From: an uncultured Paraprevotella sp.
Lineage (GTDB): Bacteria > Bacteroidota > Bacteroidia > Bacteroidales > Bacteroidaceae
Direction: 5' to 3'
NCBI GenBank assembly: GCA_947177395.1
Contig: CAMWUI010000023.1
Span: forward strand, 1-43,547
DNA: 43,547 bases
The translations under genes were made by a program, and so were the position numbers. The notes under the pieces are model-generated. The model ran no database searches. It saw nothing but the letters and a program-made list of their open reading frames with translations, and was not told where the DNA came from. Below, piece after piece: positions 15,928 through 25,347 of this stretch. The first letter of the stretch is position 1. The number at the start of each line of letters is the position of its first letter.

Positions 15928-16185
15928 ATGGAAGCTAGAAATTTAAGAAAGACAAGAACCGGTGTTGTAGTAAGCGACAAAATGGATAAGACCATTGTTG
16001 TGGCTACTAAGTTCAAGGAGAAGCACCCGATATATGGCAAGTTCGTTTCAAAAACGAAGAAATATCATGCTCATGATGAGAAGAATGATTGTCATGTAGG
16101 GGATACGGTTCAGATAATGGAAACTCGCCCTCTGAGCAAGACGAAGAGATGGAGAGTAGTAGAAATCGTTGAAAGAGCTAAGTAA
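15928..16185 (+). CDS. rpsQ: 30S ribosomal protein uS17
   Basis: This 85-residue OB-fold protein of the 30S body is an early assembly protein. It shows [41 protein letters not shown] and [19 protein letters not shown]. Normal length. It is followed two bases later by rplN. Confidence 0.97.
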   Translation: MEARNLRKTRTGVVVSDKMDKTIVVATKFKEKHPIYGKFVSKTKKYHAHDEKNDCHVGDTVQIMETRPLSKTKRWRVVEIVERAK

Positions 16186-16187
16186 TT

Positions 16188-16553
16188 ATGATACAAGCAG
16201 AATCTAGATTGGTTGTTGCAGATAATAGCGGTGCTCGTGAAGCTCTTTGTATCCGTGTTTTAGGCGGTACAAAGAGACGCTATGCCTCTGTAGGTGATGT
16301 GATTGTCGTTTCAGTGAAGAGCGTCATTCCGTCAAGTGATATTAAAAAGGGTGCAGTATCAAAGGCTTTGATTGTACGTACAAAGAAGGAAGTTCGTCGT
16401 CCCGACGGCTCCTATATCAGGTTTGATGATAATGCCTGTGTATTGTTGAACAATGCAGGTGAGTTGAGAGGAAGTCGTATATTCGGCCCGGTTGCTCGTG
16501 AATTGCGTGCTGCAAATATGAAAGTAGTTTCATTGGCACCTGAAGTACTTTAA
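16188..16553 (+). CDS. rplN: 50S ribosomal protein uL14
   Basis: This 121-residue 50S protein lies at the subunit interface and is the docking site for the silencing factor RsfS. It begins [18 protein letters not shown] and contains GVIKKGDV-equivalent [22 protein letters not shown]. The signature [28 protein letters not shown] is intact. Normal length. It opens the spc block as in E. coli. Confidence 0.98.
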   Translation: MIQAESRLVVADNSGAREALCIRVLGGTKRRYASVGDVIVVSVKSVIPSSDIKKGAVSKALIVRTKKEVRRPDGSYIRFDDNACVLLNNAGELRGSRIFGPVARELRAANMKVVSLAPEVL

Positions 16554-16570
16554 TTTTTTAAAGGAGTAAG

Positions 16571-16891
16571 ATGAGTAAGTTACATATTAAAAAAGGCGAC
16601 ACAGTATACGTTAATGCTGGTGAGAACAAAGGTCAGACCGGAAAGGTACTGAAAGTACTCGTTGAAAAGCAGCGTGCTATTGTGGAGGGCGTCAACATGG
16701 TTTCTAAGAGCCAGAAGCCCAATGCAAAAAATCCTCAGGGAGGAATTGTGAAACAAGAAGCGCCGGTTCATATCTCAAATTTGAATGTGGTTGATCCGAA
16801 AACGGGCAAACCTACGCGAATTGGCCGAAAATTGAATGCTGACGGCAAATTGGTTCGTTATGCTAAAAAGTCAGGGGAGGAAATTAAGTAA
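16571..16891 (+). CDS. rplX: 50S ribosomal protein uL24
   Basis: This 106-residue protein initiates 50S assembly and lies near the tunnel exit. The KOW motif [21 protein letters not shown] is near residues 9-29, followed by [21 protein letters not shown] good Shine-Dalgarno-like AAGGAG (16561-16566) lies 4 bp before the ATG, unusual for this phylum. The stop TAA overlaps the rplE start by one base (TAATG). Confidence 0.97.
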   Translation: MSKLHIKKGDTVYVNAGENKGQTGKVLKVLVEKQRAIVEGVNMVSKSQKPNAKNPQGGIVKQEAPVHISNLNVVDPKTGKPTRIGRKLNADGKLVRYAKKSGEEIK

Positions 16892-17448
16892 TGGAAAATA
16901 CTGCAAGTCTTAAAAAAGAATATGCAGAGCGTATTGCTCCTGCGTTAAAGAAGCAATTTAATTATTCTTCTTCCATGCAGATTCCTGTGCTCAAAAAGAT
17001 TGTTATCAATCAGGGTTTGGGTATGGCTACTGCGGATAAGAAGATTATTGATGTCGCTATCAATGAGATTTCCGCCATTACGGGTCAGAAAGCGGTTGCA
17101 ACGGTTTCTAAGAAGGACGTTGCCAATTTCAAACTCCGCAAGAAGATGCCGATTGGTGTGATGGTAACGTTGCGTCGTGAGAGAATGTATGAATTCCTTG
17201 AGAAGCTCGTTAAGGTAGCTTTGCCTCGTATCAGAGACTTTAAGGGTATCGAGAGCAAGTTTGACGGTCGTGGTAATTATACATTGGGTATTCAGGAGCA
17301 GATTATATTCCCTGAAATCAATATTGATGCCATTGATCGTATTCTGGGTATGAATATTACGTTTGTGACGACTGCAAAGACGGACGAAGAAGGCTATGCC
17401 CTGCTTAAAGAGTTTGGTTTGCCTTTTAAAAACGCTAAAAACAATTAA
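16891..17448 (+). CDS. rplE: 50S ribosomal protein uL5
   Basis: This 185-residue protein binds 5S rRNA and contacts P-site tRNA in the central protuberance. It contains [44 protein letters not shown], and [29 protein letters not shown], all diagnostic. Normal length. It overlaps the rplX stop by one base and lies 5 bp before rpsN. Confidence 0.97.
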   Translation: MENTASLKKEYAERIAPALKKQFNYSSSMQIPVLKKIVINQGLGMATADKKIIDVAINEISAITGQKAVATVSKKDVANFKLRKKMPIGVMVTLRRERMYEFLEKLVKVALPRIRDFKGIESKFDGRGNYTLGIQEQIIFPEINIDAIDRILGMNITFVTTAKTDEEGYALLKEFGLPFKNAKNN

Positions 17449-17453
17449 TTGAT

Positions 17454-17753
17454 ATGGCAAAAGAATCAATGAAGGCTCGTGAGGTTAAAAGAGCCAAGCT
17501 GGTAGCTAAATACGCTGAGAAGCGTGCAGCTTTGAAGAAGATTGTAAATACGGGTGATCCCGCAGAAGCTTACGAAGCTGCTCAGAAACTACAGGCAATA
17601 CCTAAAAATGCAAATCCGATTCGTTTGCACAATCGTTGCAAGCTTACGGGGCGCCCCAAAGGTTACATCCGTCAGTTCGGTATTTCACGTATTCAATTCC
17701 GTGAAATGGCTTCAAGCGGTTTGATACCGGGTGTTAAAAAAGCAAGTTGGTAA
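17454..17753 (+). CDS. rpsN: 30S ribosomal protein uS14, long zinc-free form
   Basis: This 99-residue protein of the 30S head begins [20 protein letters not shown] and ends with the conserved [31 protein letters not shown]. It has a single Cys and no CxxC pair, so it is the long C-minus type and not the short zinc-binding form. The 53-bp gap before rpsH holds a T-run and a small TCGGG/CCCGA hairpin (17777-17791). Confidence 0.97.
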   Translation: MAKESMKAREVKRAKLVAKYAEKRAALKKIVNTGDPAEAYEAAQKLQAIPKNANPIRLHNRCKLTGRPKGYIRQFGISRIQFREMASSGLIPGVKKASW

Positions 17754-17806
17754 GTAACTATTTTTTTAATATTGTCGGGGTAGGCCCGATTAATTAAATT
17801 ATTTAT

Positions 17807-18202
17807 ATGACAGATCCAATAGCAGATTATTTGACGCGATTGAGAAATGCGATTCAGGCAAAGCACAGAGTCGTAGAGGTTCCCGCGTCTAATTTGAAGA
17901 AAGAAATCACTAAGATTCTTTTCGACAAGGGGTACATCTTGAACTATAAGTTCATAGAAGAAGGTCCTCAAGGTACTATTAAAGTTGCACTGAAGTATGA
18001 TTCAGTGAACAAGGTGAATGCAATCAAGAAATTGATTCGTGTTTCCACTCCGGGTATGCGCAAGTATACGGGTTACAAAGATATGCCGAGTGTGATAAAT
18101 GGATTGGGTATTGCTATAATATCTACATCCAAAGGTGTAATGACAGACAAGGAAGCCTCTGATTTGAAAATCGGTGGTGAAGTTCTTTGTTATGTATATT
18201 AA
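17807..18202 (+). CDS. rpsH: 30S ribosomal protein uS8
   Basis: This 131-residue protein binds the central domain of 16S rRNA; in E. coli it also represses the spc operon. It begins MTDPIADYLTRLRNAIQAKH and ends with the conserved STSKGVMTDKEASDLKIGGEVLCYVY. Normal length. The spacer upstream is one of the larger ones in the block and could hold a control site, though none is certain. Confidence 0.97.
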   Translation: MTDPIADYLTRLRNAIQAKHRVVEVPASNLKKEITKILFDKGYILNYKFIEEGPQGTIKVALKYDSVNKVNAIKKLIRVSTPGMRKYTGYKDMPSVINGLGIAIISTSKGVMTDKEASDLKIGGEVLCYVY

Positions 18203-18216
18203 TGGGAGGATAGTGT

Positions 18217-18789
18217 ATGTCAAGAATAGGAAAATTGCCGATTAGCATTCCCGCAGGTGTTACTGTTACTGTAAGTCCTGAGAATGTGGTTTCCGTGAAA
18301 GGACCTAAAGGAGAAATGACTCAGGCCGTTCATCCTTCAATAAAGGTGGATGTTGATGCGTCTCAGATTGTCTTTACCATTGATGAACAGAATGATACTG
18401 TGGAAATGAAGCAGAAGCAGGCATTCCATGGCTTATATCGTTCGTTGGTACACAACATGGTAGTTGGTGTATCGGAAGGTTATGTGAAGAAGCTAGAATT
18501 GGTCGGTGTGGGTTTCCGTGCATCTAACCAGGGGAATCTGATTGAATTCTCGTTGGGCTTCACACACAGCATATTCATCCAATTGCCTAATGAAATAAAG
18601 GTAGAAACGAAGTCTGAAAGAAATCAGAATCCGCTTATTATATTGGAATCTTGTGACAAGCAGCTTTTAGGACAGGTTTGCGCAAAAATTCGTTCTTTCC
18701 GTAAGCCTGAACCGTACAAAGGCAAGGGCGTTTTGTTTGTTGGTGAACAGATTCGTAGAAAGTCTGGTAAATCAGCTGGTGCAAAATAA
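18217..18789 (+). CDS. rplF: 50S ribosomal protein uL6
   Basis: This 190-residue two-domain 50S protein lies near the sarcin-ricin loop and factor-binding site. It starts MSRIGKLPISIPAGVTVTV and carries the C-terminal signature FRKPEPYKGKGVLFVGEQIRRKSGKS. A GGGAGGA Shine-Dalgarno-like stretch (18204-18210) lies 6 bp before the ATG. Normal length. Confidence 0.97.
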   Translation: MSRIGKLPISIPAGVTVTVSPENVVSVKGPKGEMTQAVHPSIKVDVDASQIVFTIDEQNDTVEMKQKQAFHGLYRSLVHNMVVGVSEGYVKKLELVGVGFRASNQGNLIEFSLGFTHSIFIQLPNEIKVETKSERNQNPLIILESCDKQLLGQVCAKIRSFRKPEPYKGKGVLFVGEQIRRKSGKSAGAK

Positions 18790-18807
18790 TTATAAAACAG
18801 TAAGACT

Positions 18808-19149
18808 ATGACAACTAAAATAGAAAGACGAATCAAGATTAAATACAGAGTCCGTAGTAAGATCTCTGGAACGACAGAGCGTCCTCGTATGTCTGTATTC
18901 AGAAGCAATAAGCAGATTTACGTACAAGTAATTAATGACATCACCGGCCGGACGATTGTTGCTGCGTCTTCTGCAGGCATGGAAACTATGCCTAAGAAAG
19001 AGCAGGCTGCCAAGGTTGGTGAATTGATTGCTAAGAAAGCCTTGGAAGCAGGTATTACATCGGTTGTTTTCGATCGTAACGGCTATCTGTACCATGGACG
19101 TGTGAAGGAAGTTGCAGATGCAGCACGTAACGGTGGACTTAAATTTTAA
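18808..19149 (+). CDS. rplR: 50S ribosomal protein uL18
   Basis: This 113-residue protein binds 5S rRNA in the central protuberance. It shows [29 protein letters not shown] in pieces, then [42 protein letters not shown], which is diagnostic. Normal length. It sits 6 bp before rpsE. Confidence 0.97.
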   Translation: MTTKIERRIKIKYRVRSKISGTTERPRMSVFRSNKQIYVQVINDITGRTIVAASSAGMETMPKKEQAAKVGELIAKKALEAGITSVVFDRNGYLYHGRVKEVADAARNGGLKF

Positions 19150-19155
19150 AAGATT

Positions 19156-19668
19156 ATGGCAATTAATAGAGTTAAGATAAACAGCGACATCGAATTGAAA
19201 GACAGATTGGTTGCTATCAATCGTGTTACCAAGGTGACGAAAGGTGGTAGAACGTTTACTTTTGCTGCTATCGTGGTTGTTGGTAATGAAAATGGTATCA
19301 TCGGCTGGGGATTGGGCAAAGCCGGAGAGGTGACTGCCGCTATTGCCAAAGGTGTAGAGGCCGCTAAGAAAAATTTGGTGAAGGTGCCCGTGCTGAACGG
19401 TACGGTACCTCATGAACAAGCCGCTAAATTCGGCGGTGCCGAGGTCTTTATCAAACCGGCCTCTACGGGTACCGGTGTGGTTGCCGGTGGTGCTATGCGT
19501 GCCGTATTAGAGAGTGTGGGAATTAAGGACTGTCTGGCAAAATCCAAAGGTTCTTCTAACCCTCATAATCTTGTAAAGGCTACCATTTTGGCTTTGGCTG
19601 AGATGAGAGATGCCAGAATGATCGCACAAAACCGTGGTGTAAGTTTGGATAAAGTATTTAGAGGATAA
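19156..19668 (+). CDS. rpsE: 30S ribosomal protein uS5
   Basis: This 170-residue protein lies near the mRNA entry tunnel and affects decoding accuracy. It shows [41 protein letters not shown] and [19 protein letters not shown], all conserved in the double-stranded-RNA-binding and C-terminal domains. The loop associated with spectinomycin resistance (around [10 protein letters not shown]) looks normal. It precedes rpmD by 13 bp. Confidence 0.97.
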   Translation: MAINRVKINSDIELKDRLVAINRVTKVTKGGRTFTFAAIVVVGNENGIIGWGLGKAGEVTAAIAKGVEAAKKNLVKVPVLNGTVPHEQAAKFGGAEVFIKPASTGTGVVAGGAMRAVLESVGIKDCLAKSKGSSNPHNLVKATILALAEMRDARMIAQNRGVSLDKVFRG

Positions 19669-19681
19669 GGAGAAACAGATT

Positions 19682-19858
19682 ATGGCAACTATGAAGATTA
19701 AACAAGTAAAGAGTAGAATTGGTGCTCCGGTTGATCAGAAGAGGACATTGGATGCACTCAAACTGACTAAGTTGAATCGTGTGGTTGAGGTTGAGGACAC
19801 TCCTACAACTCGCGGAATGGTAGCTAAGGTAAAGCACCTTGTTACTGTTTTGGACTAA
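19682..19858 (+). CDS. rpmD: 50S ribosomal protein uL30
   Basis: This 58-codon gene reads MATMKIKQVKSRIGAPVDQK, then RTLDALKLTKLNRVVEVEDT, then PTTRGMVAKVKHLVTVLD before TAA. The KQVKSRIG start and the L-x-x-L-K-L-x-K-x-N-R-x-V core are typical of uL30. It fills the space between rpsE and rplO. AAGGAG (19668-19673) lies 8 bp before the ATG, one of few good Shine-Dalgarno-like sites here. Confidence 0.96.
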   Translation: MATMKIKQVKSRIGAPVDQKRTLDALKLTKLNRVVEVEDTPTTRGMVAKVKHLVTVLD

Positions 19859-19888
19859 TAACATAGATTACTTTAAATTAAAACTGAT

Positions 19889-20335
19889 ATGAAATTAAAT
19901 AATATCCAACCTGCTGCCGGTTCTGTACGTACTCGTAAGAGAATTGGACGTGGTCCGGGTTCTGGTTTAGGTGGTACTTCTACCCGCGGTCATAAAGGAG
20001 CGAAAGCCAGATCTGGTTATAAGAAAAAAATAGGCTTTGAAGGTGGTCAGATGCCTTTGCAACGTCGTTTGCCTAAGTTCGGTTTCAAGAATGTAAATCG
20101 GGTAGAATATGTAGCTGTAAACCTTTGTTCAATACAGGCTGTAGCTGAAAAGAATGGTCTTGAGAAGATTGGTGTGGCTGATTTCATTGCGGCCGGTCTG
20201 ATTAAGAAAGACAGCCGTGTGAAGGTATTGGGCAACGGTCAGTTGACAAAGAAGGTTGACGTGGAGGCTCACGCTTTCTCCAAATCGGCAGAAGCTGCTA
20301 TTCAGGCCGTAGGTGGTAATGCAATAAAGCTTTAA
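19889..20335 (+). CDS. rplO: 50S ribosomal protein uL15
   Basis: This 148-residue 50S assembly protein has the Gly/Arg-rich N-terminus RKRIGRGPGSGLGGTSTRGHKGAKARSGYKKK, seen in segments, then FEGGQMPLQRRLPKFGF. The C-terminal half is the globular domain. Normal length. It lies 5 bp before secY, the usual arrangement. Confidence 0.97.
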   Translation: MKLNNIQPAAGSVRTRKRIGRGPGSGLGGTSTRGHKGAKARSGYKKKIGFEGGQMPLQRRLPKFGFKNVNRVEYVAVNLCSIQAVAEKNGLEKIGVADFIAAGLIKKDSRVKVLGNGQLTKKVDVEAHAFSKSAEAAIQAVGGNAIKL

Positions 20336-20340
20336 ATTCA

Positions 20341-21693
20341 ATGAAAAAGTTTTTTGAGACATTGAAGAATATTTGGGCAATAGAGGATCTGAGAACTCGG
20401 ATCCTCTTCACCCTTGGTCTTGTCGCTGTGTATCGTCTGGGCTCTTTCATTGTGCTTCCCGGTATTGATCCCGAGAAGTTGACGGCTCTGCGTGCACAGA
20501 CAGACGAAGGTCTGATGTCGTTGCTCAATATGTTCTCTGGAGGAGCATTTTCCAATGCATCTGTTTTTGCATTGGGAATTATGCCGTATATCTCAGCCTC
20601 GATTGTAATTCAGTTGTTGGCAATCGCTGTACCTTATTTCCATAAGATGCAGCGTGAAGGGGAAAGCGGGCGTAGGAAAATAAATCAATATACGCGTTAT
20701 CTCACGATATTTATATTGGTTTTCCAGGCTCCTTTCTACTTGGGTAACCTGAAGATGCAGTCGGGTGGTGCTCTTAATCCGGCAATCAGTTGGACGATGT
20801 TTATCGTAACTTCTACAATCATTCTGGCAGCTGGAAGTATGTTCGTTCTTTGGTTGGGCGAGCGTATTACCGACAAGGGTATCGGTAATGGTGTGTCATT
20901 GATCATCATGATAGGTATCATTGCCCGTTTGCCGGAAGCTTTCGGTCAGGAAATCACGTCTCGTCTTTTCAACTTGAGCGGAGGTGGTTTTGTGATGTTC
21001 TTGATAGAAATCGTGATACTGGCTTTGGTTATATGCGCTGCGATTCTGCTTGTTCAGGGAACACGCAGGGTGCCTGTGCAATATGCTAAAAGGCTGGTTG
21101 GTAACCGTCAGATGGGTGGTGCTCGGCAGTACATTCCTTTGAAGATTTTTGCAGCAAATGTGATGCCTATAATCTTTGCTCAGGCGTTGATGTTCATCCC
21201 GATGACGATTATTTCAAGTCTTTCGGCTGAAAGTTCTTCCGCTTTTGTAACGGTTGCGCGTACATTGTCCGATCAGACAAGCTGGGGATATAATCTGACG
21301 TTCTCGGCTTTGATAATAGTCTTTACGTACTTTTATACGGCTATTACGCTGGACCCGATGCAAATGGCAGAGGATATGAAACGTAACAACGGTTTCATTC
21401 CCGGAGTAAAACCCGGCAAGGATACAGCGGAGTATATCGACCAGATTATGTCTCATATAACATTTCCTGGATCAATTTTCCTGGCATTCATTGCCTGCAT
21501 GCCGGCGTTGGCCGGTTTGTTGAATGTACAAGCTGGTTTTGCTCAGTTCTTTGGCGGCACATCTCTGCTGATTTTGGTCGGTGTTGTGCTGGATACTTTG
21601 CAGCAGGTGGAGAGCCATTTGCTTATGAGACATTATGACGGTCTGTTGAGTTCCGGTAGAATCCACGGACGTTCAGGTGTTTCTGCTTACTAA
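20341..21693 (+). CDS. secY: Protein translocase subunit SecY
   Basis: This 450-residue, ten-helix inner membrane channel of the Sec translocon works with SecE, SecG and SecA. The first helix region TRILFTLGLVAVYRLGSFIVLPG, the cytoplasmic loop ERITDKGIGNGVSLIIMIGI, and PVQYAKRLVGNRQMGGARQYIPLK are recognisable, as is the final VVLDTLQQVESHLLMRHYDGLL. The length is normal for the phylum. It lies 5 bp after rplO and 11 bp before map. In this phylum adk is usually not between secY and map, as seen here. Confidence 0.97.
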   Translation: MKKFFETLKNIWAIEDLRTRILFTLGLVAVYRLGSFIVLPGIDPEKLTALRAQTDEGLMSLLNMFSGGAFSNASVFALGIMPYISASIVIQLLAIAVPYFHKMQREGESGRRKINQYTRYLTIFILVFQAPFYLGNLKMQSGGALNPAISWTMFIVTSTIILAAGSMFVLWLGERITDKGIGNGVSLIIMIGIIARLPEAFGQEITSRLFNLSGGGFVMFLIEIVILALVICAAILLVQGTRRVPVQYAKRLVGNRQMGGARQYIPLKIFAANVMPIIFAQALMFIPMTIISSLSAESSSAFVTVARTLSDQTSWGYNLTFSALIIVFTYFYTAITLDPMQMAEDMKRNNGFIPGVKPGKDTAEYIDQIMSHITFPGSIFLAFIACMPALAGLLNVQAGFAQFFGGTSLLILVGVVLDTLQQVESHLLMRHYDGLLSSGRIHGRSGVSAY

Positions 21694-21704
21694 GTTTTAA
21701 AGAA

Positions 21705-22493
21705 ATGATATTTCTTAAGACAGAGGATGAAATAGAGTTGATGCGCGAGGCGAATCTTTTGGTCGGTTCTACATTGGCGGAATTGGCCGGAAGAATTCAG
21801 CCGGGCGTTACGACGGCTCAGTTGGATAAGATTGCGGAGGAATTCATACGGGATCATGGAGCGATACCTACGTTTAAAGGTTTTCCGAATCCTTATGGTT
21901 CTCCCTTTCCAGCCTCTATCTGTGCTTCCGTGAATGATGAGGTTGTGCATGGTATTCCCAATGATACACCTCTTCAAGATGGTGATATTGTTTCGATTGA
22001 TTGCGGAACTTTATTGAACGGATATAATGGAGATTCCTGTTATACATTTTGTGTCGGAGAAGTGACAGAAGAAGTAAGACAGTTGTTGAAGGTGACAAAA
22101 GAATCTTTGTATCTGGGTATAGAAGCGGCTTTGACCGGCAAGAGAATCGGTGATATCGGTTATGCTGTGCAGTCGCATTGCGAGGGGTATGGATTGGGCG
22201 TTGTCCGGGAGTTTGTCGGGCATGGAATCGGGAAAGAAATGCACGAGGATCCTCAGGTACCGAATTTCGGTCGAAGAGGGAATGGGGTGCAGATTAAGAA
22301 CGGTCTGTGTATTGCTATTGAACCGATGATAACATTGGGACAGCCGCAAATCTACATGATGCCTGACAGATGGACGATCAAGACAAGAGATGGCAAAGCG
22401 GCAGCTCATTTTGAGCACACCATCGCCATTCATCATGGTAAGGCGGATATTTTATCTTCGTTTGAAGAAATTGAAAAATTAGAAAGAAAATAG
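21705..22493 (+). CDS. map: Type I methionine aminopeptidase
   Basis: This 262-residue dinuclear-metal hydrolase removes the initiator Met from new proteins in the cytosol. The pita-bread fold ligands are visible: D in SIDCGTLL, D in [10 protein letters not shown] in [15 protein letters not shown] in CIAIEPMI and E in AHFEHTIAI. The substrate-pocket His lies in DEVVHGIP. Length is close to other type I enzymes. It sits between secY and infA, two bases before infA. Confidence 0.97.
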   Translation: MIFLKTEDEIELMREANLLVGSTLAELAGRIQPGVTTAQLDKIAEEFIRDHGAIPTFKGFPNPYGSPFPASICASVNDEVVHGIPNDTPLQDGDIVSIDCGTLLNGYNGDSCYTFCVGEVTEEVRQLLKVTKESLYLGIEAALTGKRIGDIGYAVQSHCEGYGLGVVREFVGHGIGKEMHEDPQVPNFGRRGNGVQIKNGLCIAIEPMITLGQPQIYMMPDRWTIKTRDGKAAAHFEHTIAIHHGKADILSSFEEIEKLERK

Positions 22494-22495
22494 GT

Positions 22496-22714
22496 ATGGC
22501 AAAGCAGTCTGCGATAGAACAAGATGGAGTAATCGTCGAGGCCCTGTCCAATGCAATGTTTCGTGTTGAATTGGAGAACGGTCATGAGATTACGGCGCAT
22601 ATCTCGGGAAAGATGAGAATGCATTACATAAAAATTTTACCTGGTGACAAGGTTCGAGTGGAAATGAGTCCCTATGATTTGTCGAAAGGTCGCATCGTAT
22701 TCAGATATAAATAA
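22496..22714 (+). CDS. infA: Translation initiation factor IF-1
   Basis: This 72-residue S1/OB-fold factor binds the 30S A site during initiation. It shows [52 protein letters not shown] and [10 protein letters not shown], all diagnostic. Normal length. It starts two bases after the map stop, implying coupled translation, and is followed 10 bp later by rpmJ. Confidence 0.98.
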   Translation: MAKQSAIEQDGVIVEALSNAMFRVELENGHEITAHISGKMRMHYIKILPGDKVRVEMSPYDLSKGRIVFRYK

Positions 22715-22724
22715 AACAAATAAT

Positions 22725-22841
22725 ATGAAAACAAGAGCATCTTTAAAGAAGCGTACCCCTGAGTGCAAGATTGTACGTCGTAAAGGACGTTTATACGTGA
22801 TTAACAAAAAGAACCCCAAGTTTAAAATGCGTCAGGGGTAA
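22725..22841 (+). CDS. rpmJ: 50S ribosomal protein bL36, zinc-free form
   Basis: This 38-codon gene reads [20 protein letters not shown] followed by [18 protein letters not shown]. The Arg/Lys pattern and the RQG end are typical of bL36. Of the four zinc ligands of the standard form (C11, C14, C27, H33) only C14 remains; the others are T, N and F. This is therefore the C-minus form. It lies between infA and rpsM as usual. Confidence 0.96.
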   Translation: MKTRASLKKRTPECKIVRRKGRLYVINKKNPKFKMRQG

Positions 22842-22871
22842 TCGTTAGTGCAAAAGAAAATATAATAGTAT

Positions 22872-23252
22872 ATGGCAATTAGAATTGTTGGTGTTGATTT
22901 GCCCCAGAATAAAAGAGGGGAAATCGCTTTGACTTATATTTTTGGTATAGGTCGCAGTAGCGCAACTAAGATTTTGGATAAAGCTGGTGTGGATCGCGGT
23001 ATCAAGGTGAAAGACTGGACTGATGATCAGGCTGGTAAGATTCGTGAGATCATTGCCGCCGAGTTTAAGGTGGAAGGTGATTTGCGTTCTGAAATCCAAT
23101 TGAATATTAAGCGACTGATGGATATTGGTTGTTATCGTGGTGTCCGTCATCGTATCGGTTTGCCGGTGCGTGGCCAAAGCACGAAGAATAATGCCCGTAC
23201 CAGAAAGGGTAAGAAGAAGACAGTTGCAAATAAGAAAAAAGCTACTAAATAA
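22872..23252 (+). CDS. rpsM: 30S ribosomal protein uS13
   Basis: This 126-residue protein of the 30S head bridges to the 50S subunit and contacts P-site tRNA. It begins [20 protein letters not shown] and contains [14 protein letters not shown], then [27 protein letters not shown] in the C-terminal RNA-binding part. A Lys-rich tail follows. It opens the alpha block 30 bp after rpmJ and is 9 bp before rpsK. Confidence 0.97.
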   Translation: MAIRIVGVDLPQNKRGEIALTYIFGIGRSSATKILDKAGVDRGIKVKDWTDDQAGKIREIIAAEFKVEGDLRSEIQLNIKRLMDIGCYRGVRHRIGLPVRGQSTKNNARTRKGKKKTVANKKKATK

Positions 23253-23261
23253 TAATTAAAT

Positions 23262-23651
23262 ATGGCAAAGAAAACAGTCGCAGCTAAAAAAAGAAATGTG
23301 AAAGTTGATGCTATGGGACAGTTGCATGTTCATAGCTCGTTCAACAACATTATTGTCTCTTTAGCAAATAGTGAAGGCCAGATTATTTCTTGGTCATCAG
23401 CCGGAAAGATGGGTTTCCGTGGTTCTAAGAAGAATACTCCTTATGCTGCTCAGATGGCTGCACAGGATTGTGCGAAGGTGGCCTATGACCTCGGTTTGAG
23501 AAAGGTGAAAGCTTATGTGAAAGGACCGGGTAACGGACGTGAGTCTGCCATTCGTACGGTTCACGGTGCCGGTATTGAAGTGACGGAGATTATAGACGTT
23601 ACTCCGCTGCCGCATAACGGTTGTCGCCCTCCGAAGAGAAGAAGAGTATAA
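23262..23651 (+). CDS. rpsK: 30S ribosomal protein uS11
   Basis: This 129-residue protein of the 30S platform lines the E-site mRNA path. It contains [36 protein letters not shown] in pieces, [23 protein letters not shown] and the conserved basic end [16 protein letters not shown]. Normal length. It is followed by an 81-bp spacer before rpsD. Confidence 0.97.
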   Translation: MAKKTVAAKKRNVKVDAMGQLHVHSSFNNIIVSLANSEGQIISWSSAGKMGFRGSKKNTPYAAQMAAQDCAKVAYDLGLRKVKAYVKGPGNGRESAIRTVHGAGIEVTEIIDVTPLPHNGCRPPKRRRV

Positions 23652-23675
23652 TAAAGAGAAGCTAATTTCAATCAG

Positions 23676-23698
23676 GTCCTATAGTAGGATGATAGGAC
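23676..23698 (+). promoter_or_regulatory. Hairpin in the rpsK-rpsD spacer
   Basis: GTCCTAT (23676-23682) pairs perfectly with ATAGGAC (23692-23698) around a 9-nt loop, 35 bp before the rpsD start. No T-run follows. It lies in one of the larger spacers of the alpha block and is a candidate leader structure for rpsD, since S4 is an autoregulator in other bacteria. That role is inferred. Confidence 0.5.
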
Positions 23699-23732
23699 AA
23701 GAGAAAAAAGAACATTAAAAATAGAAATAAAG

Positions 23733-24338
23733 ATGGCTAGATATACTGGACCAAAATCAAAAATTGCCCGCAGATTTGGTGAGGCTATTTTCGGACCTGA
23801 CAAGGTTTTGTCGAAAAGAAATTTTCCTCCCGGTCAGCATGGCAATTCACGTAGAAGAAAGACTTCTGAATATGGCGTGATGTTGGCAGAAAAGCAAAAG
23901 GCTAAGTATACTTACGGTGTATTGGAAAAACAATTCCGTAACATGTTTGAGAAGGCTGCACGTACCAGCGGTATTACCGGTGAAATTCTGTTGCAGAATC
24001 TTGAATGCCGTTTGGATAATGTTGTTTACCGTTTGGGTATCGCTCCGACCCGTGCTGCAGCCCGTCAGTTGGTAAGTCACAAGCATATCGTTGTTGACGG
24101 TAATGTGGTTAATATACCGTCATATTCGGTAAAACCCGGTCAGATTGTCGGCGTTCGTGAGAAAGCCAAATCATTGGAAGTGATTGCTACAGCCTTGGCT
24201 GGTTTTAACCATAGCAAGTATCCTTGGATTGAATGGGACGAGAATGCGAAAGCCGGAAAGTTGCTTCACAAACCGGAACGTGCAGACATCCCAGAGAATA
24301 TTAAGGAGCAGTTGATCGTTGAGTTGTACTCTAAATAA
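23733..24338 (+). CDS. rpsD: 30S ribosomal protein uS4, zinc-free form
   Basis: This 201-residue protein initiates assembly of the 30S body and in other bacteria represses the alpha operon. The N-terminal segment [20 protein letters not shown] lacks the CxxC zinc motif of the C-plus form. The S4 RNA-binding domain reads [34 protein letters not shown], seen in pieces. The length is normal. A short hairpin lies in its leader, and rpoA follows after 11 bp. Confidence 0.97.
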   Translation: MARYTGPKSKIARRFGEAIFGPDKVLSKRNFPPGQHGNSRRRKTSEYGVMLAEKQKAKYTYGVLEKQFRNMFEKAARTSGITGEILLQNLECRLDNVVYRLGIAPTRAAARQLVSHKHIVVDGNVVNIPSYSVKPGQIVGVREKAKSLEVIATALAGFNHSKYPWIEWDENAKAGKLLHKPERADIPENIKEQLIVELYSK

Positions 24339-24349
24339 TAAATAACATA

Positions 24350-25342
24350 ATGGCGATATTAGCATTTCAAAAACCTGATAAAGTATTAATGTTGGAGGCG
24401 GACGACAAGTACGGCAAGTTCGAGTTTCGTCCGTTGGAACCCGGTTTCGGTATTACTGTTGGTAATGCTTTGCGCCGTATTCTTCTCTCCTCACTGGAAG
24501 GGTATGCCATCAATACGATGCGCATTTCCGGTGTTGAGCATGAATTTGCTTCTGTTCCGGGAGTGAAAGAAGATGTAACCAACATTATCTTGAATCTGAA
24601 ACAAATAAGGTTCAGAAAAATAGTAGAAGAATTCGAGAATGAGAAAGTTAGTATAACCGTTGAGAATTCTACGGAATTCAAAGCCGGTGATATGAACAAG
24701 TATTTGACTGGATTTGAAGTGTTAAACCCTGAATTAGTTATTTGCCATTTAGATGCCAAAGCAACGATGCAGATTGAAATCACTATCAACAAAGGACGCG
24801 GTTATGTGCCTGCGGACGAAAACCGTGAGTTCTGCACGGATGTGAATGTGATTCCGATCGATTCAATTTACACTCCAATTAGAAATGTCAAGTACGCAGT
24901 GGAGAATTACCGTGTAGAGCAGAAGACTGACTACGAAAAGCTCGTTCTTGAAATTTCTACCGATGGTTCCATCCATCCGAAAGATGCCCTTAAAGAGGCA
25001 GCAAAGATTCTGATTTATCACTTCATGCTTTTCTCTGACGAGAAGATTACTCTTGAAAACGCTGACGGGGATGGCAATGAAGAGTTTGATGAAGAAGTTT
25101 TGCATATGCGTCAACTTCTGAAAACCAAGCTGGTTGACATGGACTTGTCCGTGCGTGCCTTGAATTGTCTGAAAGCCGCTGATGTTGAGACATTGGGTGA
25201 CTTGGTACAGTTTAATAAGACAGACCTGCTGAAATTCAGAAACTTCGGAAAGAAATCGCTCACGGAGCTTGATGATTTGCTCGAGAGTCTGAATCTGTCG
25301 TTTGGAACCGACATTTCTAAGTATAAATTAGATAAAGAATAA
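24350..25342 (+). CDS. rpoA: RNA polymerase alpha subunit
   Basis: This 330-residue subunit dimerises to scaffold beta and beta-prime. The N-terminal domain shows [30 protein letters not shown], seen in pieces, typical of the assembly interface. The C-terminal domain (about 262-312) shows [19 protein letters not shown] and [19 protein letters not shown], used to contact UP elements and activators. An acidic linker separates them. It lies between rpsD and rplQ as in most bacteria. Confidence 0.98.
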   Translation: MAILAFQKPDKVLMLEADDKYGKFEFRPLEPGFGITVGNALRRILLSSLEGYAINTMRISGVEHEFASVPGVKEDVTNIILNLKQIRFRKIVEEFENEKVSITVENSTEFKAGDMNKYLTGFEVLNPELVICHLDAKATMQIEITINKGRGYVPADENREFCTDVNVIPIDSIYTPIRNVKYAVENYRVEQKTDYEKLVLEISTDGSIHPKDALKEAAKILIYHFMLFSDEKITLENADGDGNEEFDEEVLHMRQLLKTKLVDMDLSVRALNCLKAADVETLGDLVQFNKTDLLKFRNFGKKSLTELDDLLESLNLSFGTDISKYKLDKE

Positions 25343-25347
25343 GAAAA

